Source of the DNA: JAKFWF01 sp963741505
GTDB lineage: Bacteria; Pseudomonadota; Alphaproteobacteria; Rhizobiales; Hyphomicrobiaceae
Length of the DNA stretch: 64,000 nucleotides
Direction: 5' to 3'
Assembly (NCBI GenBank): GCA_963741505.1
Contig: CAVUIJ010000021.1
Coordinates: forward strand, 310,001 to 374,000
The notes beneath the pieces were generated by a model. That model searched no databases, was not told where the DNA came from, and saw only the letters and a program-made list of their open reading frames with translations. The first letter of the stretch is position 1. Every line of letters begins with the position of its first letter. A program made the position numbers and the translations under genes. Shown here piece after piece: positions 7,827 through 15,710 of this stretch.

Positions 7827-10565
7827 ATGCTTTTCAAGTCGAGCGACATGAACCCAAACCTTTTTCGCTACATCTGGACCCATACGCGGCTCGACCAGCT
7901 CTGGGTCATTTTCGTCATCTTGGCGTCGCTGCCGTTCCTGTTCATGTCGCTCGACCTGCCGAAGCTGATCGTCAACGGCCCGATCCAGGGTCGCGGCTTT
8001 CCGACACCGGACGCTACCGCGCACTTCCTCGAGCTGAAATTTGCGCTTCCCGATTGGCTTGGCGGCGCGAGCGTCAACCTGTTCGACGGCTTCGAGCTCA
8101 GACGCATGCCCTATCTGGTCGCGCTCAGCATGGTGTTTCTCGCCCTCGTCTGCATCAACGGCCTGTTCAAATACTACATCAATACCTTCAAGGGCCGGCT
8201 CGGCGAACGCATGCTGCGCCGGCTGCGTTACGAACTCGTCGATCGCGTGCTCCGCTTCCCCATCCAGCATTTCAAGAAGGTGAAGCCGGCCGAGGTGGCG
8301 ACGATGGTGAAGGACGAGGTGGAGCCGCTCGGCGGCTTCATCGGCGATGCCTTCGTGCAGCCGGTGTTCCTCTCGGGGCAGGCGCTGACCGCGATGCTGT
8401 TCATCATCGTCCAGAACTTCTGGCTGGGCCTGATCGCGACCAGCATCGTGCTGGTGCAGGCATTCCTCATCCCACGACTGCGGCGGCGCCTGCTGGTGCT
8501 GGGCAAGCAGCAGCAGCTCACCGCCCGCGACCTGGCCGGCCGCGTCGGCGAGGTCGTCGAAGGCATCGCAGAAGTGCGCACCAACGACGCAACGAACTAC
8601 GAGAGGGCCGATATCGCCGGTCGTCTGGCCCGCATCTTCTTCATTCGCTACGAGCTTTACCAGCGCAAGTTCTTCGTCAAGTTCCTGAACAATTTCCTGG
8701 CCCAGCTGACGCCCTTCCTGTTCTTTCTGATCGGCGGCTACTTCGCCATCCGCGGCAGCCTCGACATCGGCCAGCTGGTCGCCGTCATCGCCGCCTACAA
8801 GGACCTGCCCGGACCGATCAAGGAGCTGATCGACTGGGATCAGCAGCGCCAGGACGTGCAGATCAAGTATGCCCAGGTCTGCGAGCAGTTCTCGCCGGAG
8901 CCGCTCAAGGCCGCCGAACTGCAGGCGGCGACCGCCGGCCAGATACCGCGCATCGACCGGGCGATCGAGATCAAGGGCCTGACCGTCACCGACGATACCG
9001 GCGCGCGCGTACTCGAGCCGACCGACCTGACGATCGCCCCCGGCGAGTGGCTGGCGGCGGTCGGCGAGATCAACTCCGGCGCCGAGGCCATGGCCGAGGC
9101 GATCGCCCATCTGGTGGTGCCGACCAGCGGTCGCATCCGGGTCGGCGAGCAGTATCTCGACGCGATGCCGGAATCGATCACCGGCCGGCGCATCGCCTTC
9201 GTCGGGCCGGACACCTACATGCGCAACACGACACTGCGCGATTGCCTGCTGCAGGGACTGATGAACTTTCCGAGCCGGCCAGCGGTCAACGGCGGGCGCC
9301 ATGCCCGCTACGTCGCCGAGGCCCATGCTTCGGGCAACACCGAACTCGACCTCGCCGCCGATTGGATAGACTATGACCGTGCCGGCGTTGCCGATGCCGC
9401 CGGCATCAACCGCCAGATCCTCGATGTGCTTTCTGTCGTCGAGCTCGACGACGACATCTTCGAGTTCGGACTGCGCAGCTCGCACGTCACCATCGACGGC
9501 AGCGAATTCGAGGCCCGGGTGCTGCAGGCCCGCAAGGCCCTCGGCGCCAAACTTTCGATGGCCTCGCTCTCGCACATGGTCGAGCCGTTCGATCCCGAAA
9601 GCTTCCAGACGCAGGCAACGATTGCCGAGAACCTCGTTTTCGGAGCCGCCATCGACGCCAGCTTCCGGCCGGACCAGCTGCCCACCAACGAACTCGTGCT
9701 GCAATTGCTCGCCGAGAGCAGGCTTGATCAGCAACTGCTGGAAGTCGGCCGGAAAATCGCGGTAACTGTCGTCGAGCTGTTCGCCGATCTGCCGCCTGAT
9801 CATCCGTTCTTCGATCGCCTGAGTTTCGTCACACCCGAGGAGCTACCTTATTTCAAAACCATGCTGGCGCGCATCGGCGGCGGGGAAACGGCGATGATCA
9901 AGGGTGCCGACCGGACCAAACTACTCGGCCTTGCGCTCGGCTACATCGAGCCGCGCCACCGCCTCAACCTGCTCACCGACGATATCCGCGACGGTGTCGT
10001 TGCCGCCCGCAAGCAGATGATGGAGCGCATTGCAATTCTCAATGCCGGTGCGGTCGCCTTCTACGAACCCAATCGCTATAACGCCGGATCTTCGCTCGAG
10101 GCAAATATCCTGTTTGGCCGCGTCACTCACGGCATCGCCGATGCTGCAGCGCGCGTGCGCAAGGCGACGCGTGAGACGCTGATCGAGCTTGGACTGCGCG
10201 ACGCGGTGCTCGAAGCCGGCTTGAACTTCATCGCCGGCCCCGGTGGCAAGCGCCTGACCCAGGCTCAGCGCCAGAAGATTGCGCTCGCTCGCGCGCTGTT
10301 GAAGCAACCGGATATCCTAGTCGCCAATCGCGGCCTCGGCAGCCTGAGCCCGCGCACGCAGCGCTCGATCATGATGGCGGTCTCGCGGCTGGCCCGGCCC
10401 GAGGGCAAGCCCGCCCGGTTCGCCGTGTTCTGGGTCCTGGCCAGTCCGGCACTGATCGACATGTTCGACCGCGCGGTGGTGTTCCATCACGGCCAGATCA
10501 CGGCCAACGGCACGCCGGCGCAGCTATTGGAGAGCGATCGTCATCTGCAACGCCTCGTCGCATGA
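7827..10565 (+). CDS. ABC exporter-like membrane protein with degenerate (non-catalytic) nucleotide-binding domain
   Basis: 912 residues, far longer than a usual half-exporter (about 600). Residues 1-350 look like an ABC type-1 transmembrane domain. The nucleotide-binding domain follows the normal order but has lost every catalytic motif. Walker A reads GEINSGAEA (Lys to Ala, Ser/Thr to Glu) near 413. The Q-loop position reads AFVGPDTYM (no Gln). The signature is KRLTQAQRQK instead of LSGGQ near 808. Walker B is ILVANRGLG instead of LLLDEATS. The H-loop region reads VLASPALID without His. About 330 extra residues separate Walker A from the signature, and they contain further copies of the Q-loop/helical segment. 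The frame is clean, so these are not sequencing artefacts. ATG 7848 is an alternative start. The gene is followed by the cNMP-binding and cyclase genes. Function unknown; a scaffold, a sensor, or a partner of another ATPase are all possible. Confidence 0.85.
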   Translation: MLFKSSDMNPNLFRYIWTHTRLDQLWVIFVILASLPFLFMSLDLPKLIVNGPIQGRGFPTPDATAHFLELKFALPDWLGGASVNLFDGFELRRMPYLVALSMVFLALVCINGLFKYYINTFKGRLGERMLRRLRYELVDRVLRFPIQHFKKVKPAEVATMVKDEVEPLGGFIGDAFVQPVFLSGQALTAMLFIIVQNFWLGLIATSIVLVQAFLIPRLRRRLLVLGKQQQLTARDLAGRVGEVVEGIAEVRTNDATNYERADIAGRLARIFFIRYELYQRKFFVKFLNNFLAQLTPFLFFLIGGYFAIRGSLDIGQLVAVIAAYKDLPGPIKELIDWDQQRQDVQIKYAQVCEQFSPEPLKAAELQAATAGQIPRIDRAIEIKGLTVTDDTGARVLEPTDLTIAPGEWLAAVGEINSGAEAMAEAIAHLVVPTSGRIRVGEQYLDAMPESITGRRIAFVGPDTYMRNTTLRDCLLQGLMNFPSRPAVNGGRHARYVAEAHASGNTELDLAADWIDYDRAGVADAAGINRQILDVLSVVELDDDIFEFGLRSSHVTIDGSEFEARVLQARKALGAKLSMASLSHMVEPFDPESFQTQATIAENLVFGAAIDASFRPDQLPTNELVLQLLAESRLDQQLLEVGRKIAVTVVELFADLPPDHPFFDRLSFVTPEELPYFKTMLARIGGGETAMIKGADRTKLLGLALGYIEPRHRLNLLTDDIRDGVVAARKQMMERIAILNAGAVAFYEPNRYNAGSSLEANILFGRVTHGIADAAARVRKATRETLIELGLRDAVLEAGLNFIAGPGGKRLTQAQRQKIALARALLKQPDILVANRGLGSLSPRTQRSIMMAVSRLARPEGKPARFAVFWVLASPALIDMFDRAVVFHHGQITANGTPAQLLESDRHLQRLVA

Positions 10566-10602
10566 GGCTCGAGGCCAGTCAACGCAACTACGGATCACAC
10601 AG

Positions 10603-11076
10603 ATGAGCATTGAGGACGAAGTCTCGGTGATGCGGCGGATCCCATTGTTTGCGCACATCAACCCGCAGAAGCTCAAGCTGCTGGCATTCACCTCGGAGCG
10701 AATCGTGTTCGAGGCCGGCCACACGGTATTCCGGCAAGGCGACGAAGGCGACGCCGCCTACGTCATCATCGACGGCGAGGCCGACGTTCTGGTCGAGACG
10801 CCGAAGGGGCCGATCGCGGTCGCCAGAATGGAGCGCAATGCCATCGTCGGCGAGGTGGCGATCCTGTGCGATGTACCCCGCACCGCCACCATCAAGGCGA
10901 TCTCCCGCCTCGATACCCTTCGCATCACCAAGGCCCAGTTCCTCGAGCTCTTGACCGAGTATCCCGAGCTGTCGATCGAGATCATGAAGATCCTGGCGCA
11001 GCGGCTCGCCAAGACCTCGCTCGAGCTGTCCGACGCGCGCAGCCGTCTTCGCGCGCTCGGCGCGACGCCTGGATGA
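10603..11076 (+). CDS. Stand-alone cyclic-nucleotide-binding domain protein
   Basis: 157 residues made almost entirely of one CRP/PKA-type cNMP-binding beta-roll with flanking helices. The phosphate-binding cassette reads GEVAILCDVPRTATIKA, which keeps the Gly-Glu pair and the Arg-Thr-Ala that contact the cyclic phosphate. There is no helix-turn-helix, so it is not a classical CRP transcription factor. It could be a cAMP-responsive protein that acts on a partner. The start lies 37 bases after the pseudo-ABC stop. The stop overlaps the ATG of the cyclase gene (ATGA), so sensor and second-messenger source are translationally coupled. Confidence 0.88.
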   Translation: MSIEDEVSVMRRIPLFAHINPQKLKLLAFTSERIVFEAGHTVFRQGDEGDAAYVIIDGEADVLVETPKGPIAVARMERNAIVGEVAILCDVPRTATIKAISRLDTLRITKAQFLELLTEYPELSIEIMKILAQRLAKTSLELSDARSRLRALGATPG

Positions 11077-12797
11077 CGAGGCCGGCGATGTTCGATGTCC
11101 TGACCAGCGCCCGCCTGCAGCCGCTGCGGCTGGCGAGCGGGCTGGTGATGTTCTCATTCGCCTTCCTGCACTTCGCCAATCACGCGGTCGGACTGATCGG
11201 GCTCGATGCAATGAATGCGGTGCAGGACTGGCGGTTGCGGCTGACGCACGCGGGCCCGGTACGCCTGCTGCTGCTGGCTGCGATCGTTGCCCATGTCGGC
11301 CTCGGCATCGGCAAACTGGCGGGCCGGCGGACGCTGCGGCTGCCGGCGATGGAATGGCTACAGATCGGATCAGGCATCCTGGTGCCGGCGCTGCTGATCC
11401 CGCACGCCGTCGCCATGGCCTATTTCTCGACCCAGACCGATTTCTACTATTCCTACAACTCAGTCGCCTTTCTGCTGTGGCCAGGCCAGGCGCTGTGGCA
11501 GTCGGCGCTGCTGCTGGTGGTGTGGATGCACGGCTGCATCGGCCTCAACTACTGGCTGCGTATGCGGCCTTGGTACCGCAGCTGGAGGAACGTGCTGCTT
11601 GGCGCGGCGGTGGCCGTACCGCTGCTGGCGCTCACCGGGTTCATGGCGGCGGCGCGCGAGGCCCATGTTCTCTATGCCAATCCCGCCGACCTCGCCAACG
11701 CCCGCGCCCAGTTGCACTGGCCAGGTGCGGCGGTCATCGCCGCCATGTACGGCGTTCGCGACATCGCCTGGACCACCTATGCCGGGCTGCTCGCCCTGGT
11801 GCTTGCGACCTATGCCGCACGCCATGTTGCCGGCCGCTTCGCGCCAACGCTGGCGGTCAGTTATGCCGGCGGGCCGAATGTAAAGGCCGCGGCTGGCCCG
11901 AGCCTGCTCGAGATCAGCCGTATGCACGGCGTGCCGCACACCTCGGTGTGCGGCGGCCGCGCCCGCTGCTCCACCTGCCGGGTGCGGATCGACCACGGCG
12001 CCGCGAACCTGCCGCCGCCCGCACCGGCCGAGCAGGCGACGCTGCAGCGCATCGGCGCCTCGCGCAACGTGAGGCTTGCCTGTCAGCTGCGTCCGACCGG
12101 CGATATCGCCGTCACCCGCCTGGTTGCGCCGTCGGCGCGGGCGACGGCGCGATCCGGCCACGACCCGGCCGACGGCGGCGTCGAGAAGTCGGTGGCGATT
12201 CTGTTCCTCGACGTGCGCGGCTTCACCCGGCTGTCCGAGCACCGGCTGCCGTTCGACGTGGTGTTCCTTCTCAACCAGTTCTTCGCCAGCGTCGGCGAGG
12301 CGATCCGCAGCGAGGGCGGCTGGATCGACAAGTACATGGGCGACGGTCTGATGGCGGTGTTCGGGCGCGATCGCGGTGTGGCCGCCGGCTGCCGCGAGGC
12401 CCTTGCCGCCGCCCGCGCCATCGACCTCGCGCTCGACGATCTCAACCGTCGGCTCGCAGCCGAGCTCGCCGAAGGCATCAGGATCGGCATCGGCATTCAC
12501 GCCGGGCCGGTGGTGATCGGCCGCATCGGCGACAGCGCCAGTGCCGCCCTCACCGTGATCGGCCGCACCGTCAACGAGGCGAGCCGGCTCGAAGCCCTGA
12601 CCAAGGACAAGGACTGCCAGCTCATCATGTCGCGGCTTGTCGCGGAGCATGCCGGCCTCGACCTCACCGGATTTCGCACCGAAACCATCGATGTCCGTGG
12701 CGCGGCGGCCAGAATTGATATTGTCATTGTGGCGTCGGCACGCGATCTTCCTCGTGGGGGCAAACCCGGGACCAGCGCGGAGCGCGTCGAAGCATGA
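11073..12797 (+). CDS. cyaC: CyaC-like membrane class III adenylate cyclase with [2Fe-2S] domain
   Basis: 574 residues in three parts. Residues 1-255 form about six transmembrane helices rich in His (H33, H37, H74, H111, H153), like the diheme-b anchors of succinate-quinone oxidoreductases. Residues 270-350 are a ferredoxin-like domain with Cys293-x5-Cys299-x2-Cys302 and Cys337. Residues 375-560 are a class III cyclase with metal Asp380 (LFLDVRGFT), Lys420 and Asp424 (DKYMGDG), and transition-state Asn501 and Arg505. CyaC of Sinorhizobium meliloti, with the same architecture, is a diheme-b, FeS-containing adenylate cyclase that responds to quinone redox state. By analogy this protein would couple respiratory redox state to cAMP. 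Unusual: the substrate-selecting position usually Asp or Thr is Arg498 (TVIGRTVN). The start is chosen for the ATGA overlap with the preceding gene. The symbol is by homology. Confidence 0.88.
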   Translation: MTRPAMFDVLTSARLQPLRLASGLVMFSFAFLHFANHAVGLIGLDAMNAVQDWRLRLTHAGPVRLLLLAAIVAHVGLGIGKLAGRRTLRLPAMEWLQIGSGILVPALLIPHAVAMAYFSTQTDFYYSYNSVAFLLWPGQALWQSALLLVVWMHGCIGLNYWLRMRPWYRSWRNVLLGAAVAVPLLALTGFMAAAREAHVLYANPADLANARAQLHWPGAAVIAAMYGVRDIAWTTYAGLLALVLATYAARHVAGRFAPTLAVSYAGGPNVKAAAGPSLLEISRMHGVPHTSVCGGRARCSTCRVRIDHGAANLPPPAPAEQATLQRIGASRNVRLACQLRPTGDIAVTRLVAPSARATARSGHDPADGGVEKSVAILFLDVRGFTRLSEHRLPFDVVFLLNQFFASVGEAIRSEGGWIDKYMGDGLMAVFGRDRGVAAGCREALAAARAIDLALDDLNRRLAAELAEGIRIGIGIHAGPVVIGRIGDSASAALTVIGRTVNEASRLEALTKDKDCQLIMSRLVAEHAGLDLTGFRTETIDVRGAAARIDIVIVASARDLPRGGKPGTSAERVEA

Positions 12798-12843
12798 TTA
12801 TGACAGTCGCGCGCGCCCGACGGATCGAGTTGGAACGTCAGCC

Positions 12844-13224
12844 ATGTTGAACGCCCAGGACATGCTGCTGGCGTGCCTCGCCTATTTCGCGGTCAAGCAC
12901 GCGATCGCCGACTACTTCCTGCAGACCCGCTACCAGTGGGCGAACAAGGGCCGCTACGGCCATCCCGGCGGCCTGCTGCATGCCGCGATCCACGTTGTGT
13001 TCTCGGCGCCTGCCCTGCTGATCCTGCCGCCGCCGAGTCTGAACTTTGGCCTTGGCCTGCTGGCTGCCGAGTTCGTCGTGCACTATCACTGCGACTGGAC
13101 CAAGGAGCAGGTGGTCAAGCGGATGGGCCTGACCTTCGCCGACAATGCCTTCTGGCGCGCCATGGGCGTCGACCAGCTGGTGCACGGCTTGACCTATATC
13201 GCGATGGTGCGGGCACTGGCGTGA
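12844..13224 (+). CDS. DUF3307-type small membrane protein
   Basis: 126 residues with three or four hydrophobic segments. The HAIADYFLQTRYQ motif with the following GGLLHAAIHV and a C-terminal VDQLVHGLTYI match the DUF3307 family as I remember it. Conserved His and Asp residues sit at membrane edges. No biochemical function is known to me. It lies 46 bases after the cyclase on the same strand and probably belongs to that operon. I start at the ATG preceding LNAQDM because the in-frame extension overlaps the cyclase end without a better site. Confidence 0.7.
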   Translation: MLNAQDMLLACLAYFAVKHAIADYFLQTRYQWANKGRYGHPGGLLHAAIHVVFSAPALLILPPPSLNFGLGLLAAEFVVHYHCDWTKEQVVKRMGLTFADNAFWRAMGVDQLVHGLTYIAMVRALA

Positions 13225-13239
13225 AGCGGTGCCTACCGC

Positions 13240-14433
13240 TCAAAGCGCTCCCGACTTCTTCAGTGCCTCGATCTCGGCCTTGCTGAACCCGAACTCCGCC
13301 AGTACCTCGGCATTATGCTCGCCGCGGCCAGGTGGAACGCGCGTGGCCTTGCTCGGCGTGCGCGACAGCTGCACCGGCTGGCCGACAAGGTTCAAGGCCC
13401 CGCCTCCCTCCCGCGGCAGCGTTTCGACGATCCTTGAGTGCTTGACCTGCTCGTCGGCAAACACCTGGTCGATCGAATAGATCGGCCCCGACGGCACGCC
13501 GGCCTGGTTCAGGATCTCGACCCATTCGGTGCTGGTGCGCTTCATCATCCGCTTTTCGATCTCGACATTGAGCTTGTCGCGGTTCTTGAGCCGGCTGGCG
13601 CCCTTGGCGAAATCGGGATCGGTGATCAATTCCGGCGCACCGATCGCCTCGCACAGCCGGGTATAGATCGTCTGCCCGGAGGCGGCGATGTTGATGTGGC
13701 CGTCGCGGGTCTTGAACACCCCGGTCGGGATGCTGGTCGGATGATTGTTGCCGGCCTGGCCCGGCACCTCGCCGGCGTTGATCCAGCGCGACGCCTGGAA
13801 GTCGAGCATGAAGATCTGCGCCTGCAGCAGCGAGGTCGAAACCCACTGGCCGCGGCCGCTGATCTCGCGCTCGAGCAGGGCGGTCAATATGCCGTTGGCG
13901 AGGAACAGGCCGGAGGTGAGATCGGCGATCGGAATGCCGACCCTGACCGGCCCCTGTCCTGGCAGGCCGGTGATCGACATCAAGCCGCCCATGCCCTGGG
14001 CGATCTGATCGAAACCGGGCCGCTTGGCATATGGGCCGGTCTGGCCGAAGCCTGAGATGCTGGCATAGACCAGTTTCGGATTGGTCTTCGACAAGGTGTC
14101 GTAGTCGATGCCGAGCCGGGTCTTAACGTCAGGCCGAAAATTCTCGACGATCACGTCGGCCTTGTCGGCGAGGCGGCGGAACACGCCCATGCCGGCCGGC
14201 GACTTCAAGTCGAGAGTGATGCCGCGCTTGTTGCGGTGCAGGTTCTGGAAATCCGGCCCGCCGCGGTCGCCGCCGAGGCCGTCGCCGCCGTCGGCGCCAT
14301 CGGGCAACTCGATCTTGATGACGTTGGCGCCCCAGTCGGCGAGCTGGCGCACCGCGGTTGGCCCGGACCGCGCCCTGGTCAGATCGAGCACAGTGAAACG
14401 GGAGAGCGCTGTGGATGGTGCTTTCGCTGGCAT
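13240..14433 (-). CDS. CaiB/BaiF-family (class III) CoA-transferase
   Basis: 397 residues, full length for the formyl-CoA transferase/L-carnitine CoA-transferase family. It begins with the family start VLDLTRARSGP and has WGANVIKIE and NKRGITLDLKSPAG. The catalytic Asp that forms the acyl anhydride is Asp171 in GIPIADLTSG. The reaction is transfer of CoA between carboxylic acids; the acid cannot be named from sequence. Divergent to the enoyl-CoA hydratase-like gene, with a MITE-like element in the shared upstream region, so acyl-CoA metabolism is a reasonable shared theme. Converges with the DUF3307 gene, leaving only 15 bases between stops. Confidence 0.9.
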   Translation of the reverse strand: MPAKAPSTALSRFTVLDLTRARSGPTAVRQLADWGANVIKIELPDGADGGDGLGGDRGGPDFQNLHRNKRGITLDLKSPAGMGVFRRLADKADVIVENFRPDVKTRLGIDYDTLSKTNPKLVYASISGFGQTGPYAKRPGFDQIAQGMGGLMSITGLPGQGPVRVGIPIADLTSGLFLANGILTALLEREISGRGQWVSTSLLQAQIFMLDFQASRWINAGEVPGQAGNNHPTSIPTGVFKTRDGHINIAASGQTIYTRLCEAIGAPELITDPDFAKGASRLKNRDKLNVEIEKRMMKRTSTEWVEILNQAGVPSGPIYSIDQVFADEQVKHSRIVETLPREGGGALNLVGQPVQLSRTPSKATRVPPGRGEHNAEVLAEFGFSKAEIEALKKSGAL

Positions 14434-14453
14434 CTCGTGTATCCTCGGCAGCC

Positions 14454-14725
14454 CTAGTACCCGGAATCACACATGGATAGTACACCTGATCGCGGAGCAC
14501 GAGTCGATCCGGCAGGAGGATCGCTGAAGGCCGTAGCCTTAGCTACGGACGAGGCATCCGACGCCCCGGGCGGCCGTGGGCCGCGACCCTGCGGGCGATC
14601 GAGGATGATCGCCAGCGGCGTCGCACCGCTTGTCCGATGCGTAGGCATCGGCCTGCGCGTCGCTCCTGGCCAGCGACCATCCTCGATCGTCATGTGTGCT
14701 ATCCATGTGTGATTCCGGGTACTAG
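14454..14725. mobile_element. MITE-like element with 32-bp terminal inverted repeats
   Basis: A 272-base element bounded by 32-base inverted repeats (14454-14485 and 14694-14725) that match at 31 of 32 positions. Each repeat ends in CTAG at the outer edge. Internal stem-loops are present, for example CCGTAGC/GCTACGG at 14531-14548 and CCGATGC/GCATCGG around 14634-14651. A longer imperfect stem pairs the segments near 14595-14615 and 14668-14690, so most of the element could fold into one hairpin. No transposase fits in the 208-base interior, hence a non-autonomous element. It occupies nearly all of the gap between the divergent CoA-transferase and hydratase genes and must carry or replace part of their promoters. 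Confidence 0.75.
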
Positions 14726-14815
14726 GTCGTTGGATCGAGAACATCGGGCATCCGTGCCGGCGTGTCCATGCGCTTGGCGGCGGTTTGCCAGACCAAATCT
14801 ATAGGAACCGAGATC

Positions 14816-15616
14816 ATGAGCGAAACAGTATCGGAAGAAAAGCTGATCGGCCGGCATGCCGGCCACGTCGGCTATCTGATCTTCAACAACCCGGCCAAGC
14901 TCAATGCGGTCTCGCTCGACATGTGGGAAAAGGCGTTCACCGTGCTCGACGGCTTCAGGGCGAACCCGGACATCCGCGCCGTCGTGGTGAGCGGCACCGG
15001 CGGCCGCGCCTTCGTATCCGGCGCCGACATCTCGAAGTTCGAGAGCGAGCGGGCGAGCGAGGCGGCCGCCGCCCACTATAATGCGACAGCGCTCAAGGCC
15101 TACGAGGCGCTGTATCACTTCCCGAAGCCGACCATCGCCAAGATCACCGGTTATTGCATCGGTGGCGGCATGAATCTCGCCGCCTGCTGCGACCTCAGGT
15201 ACTGCAACGAGGGGGCCAAGTTCGGCATCCCGGCGGCCAAGCTCGGCCTCGGCTACGGCTATGCGCCGATCCGGCGGGCGGCCGAGATCATCGGCCTGTC
15301 GCGCACCATGGAGATGATCTACACGGCGCGGCAGTTCACGGCCAAGGAAGCCTACGACATCGGCCTCGTCAATCGCGTCCTGCCAGATGGCGAGCTCGAC
15401 GACATCGTCGCCGAGACCTGCGCCCAGATCGCCGCCAACGCGCCGATGACAATCGCGCTCGCCAAGGCTTCGGCGCGCGAGATCGGCCGGCCCAGCGCCG
15501 AGCGTGACCTCGACAAGCTCGTTGCCATGTCGAAAGCCTGCTTCGACAGCGCCGACTACGCAGAAGGCCGCAAGGCGTTCATGGAAAAGCGCAAGCCCAA
15601 GTTCGAGGGCAAGTAG
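14816..15616 (+). CDS. Enoyl-CoA hydratase/isomerase (crotonase) family protein
   Basis: 266 residues, crotonase superfamily. It has NNPAKLNAVSLDMW, the first oxyanion-hole segment GRAFVSGADISKF, and the second, YCIGGGMNLAACCDLR. Crotonases use one or two Glu residues for water activation. At the usual PE-x-KLG position this protein has GIPAAKLGLG, so one catalytic Glu is missing, and a plain 2-enoyl-CoA hydratase activity is uncertain. I chose the ATG directly before SETVSEEK; an upstream in-frame ATG (14762) lacks family similarity. It acts in acyl-CoA metabolism, substrate unknown. Confidence 0.85.
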   Translation: MSETVSEEKLIGRHAGHVGYLIFNNPAKLNAVSLDMWEKAFTVLDGFRANPDIRAVVVSGTGGRAFVSGADISKFESERASEAAAAHYNATALKAYEALYHFPKPTIAKITGYCIGGGMNLAACCDLRYCNEGAKFGIPAAKLGLGYGYAPIRRAAEIIGLSRTMEMIYTARQFTAKEAYDIGLVNRVLPDGELDDIVAETCAQIAANAPMTIALAKASAREIGRPSAERDLDKLVAMSKACFDSADYAEGRKAFMEKRKPKFEGK

Positions 15617-15641
15617 CGGGCCGTGGGATCACAACCCACAC

Positions 15642-15700
15642 GGTGCCTGGCTTCAGCCTGGCACCGTCGCCACATTGGTGCCAGGCTTAAGCCAGGCACC
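15642..15700. terminator. Large palindrome between convergent genes, probable bidirectional terminator
   Basis: Two 24-base arms (15642-15665 and 15677-15700) are inverted repeats with one mismatch, separated by 11 bases. Each arm is itself an imperfect palindrome (GGTGCC...GGCACC). It lies between the stop of the hydratase-like gene and the stop of the MFS gene on the other strand, where a bidirectional terminator is expected. There is no T-tract. It may also be one copy of a dispersed REP/BIME-like repeat. Confidence 0.5.
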
Positions 15701-15710
15701 AGTCCTCGCC

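Noticed and set aside
7506..9803. 765-codon open frame antisense to the degenerate ABC gene
   Set aside because: Composition is dominated by Arg, Asp, Gln and His with no motifs or membrane segments; the plus-strand frame has clear ABC architecture. Long antisense frames are expected at this GC content.
14473..14712. Short frames on both strands within the inverted-repeat element
   Set aside because: They follow from the palindromic sequence and show no transposase or other similarity.
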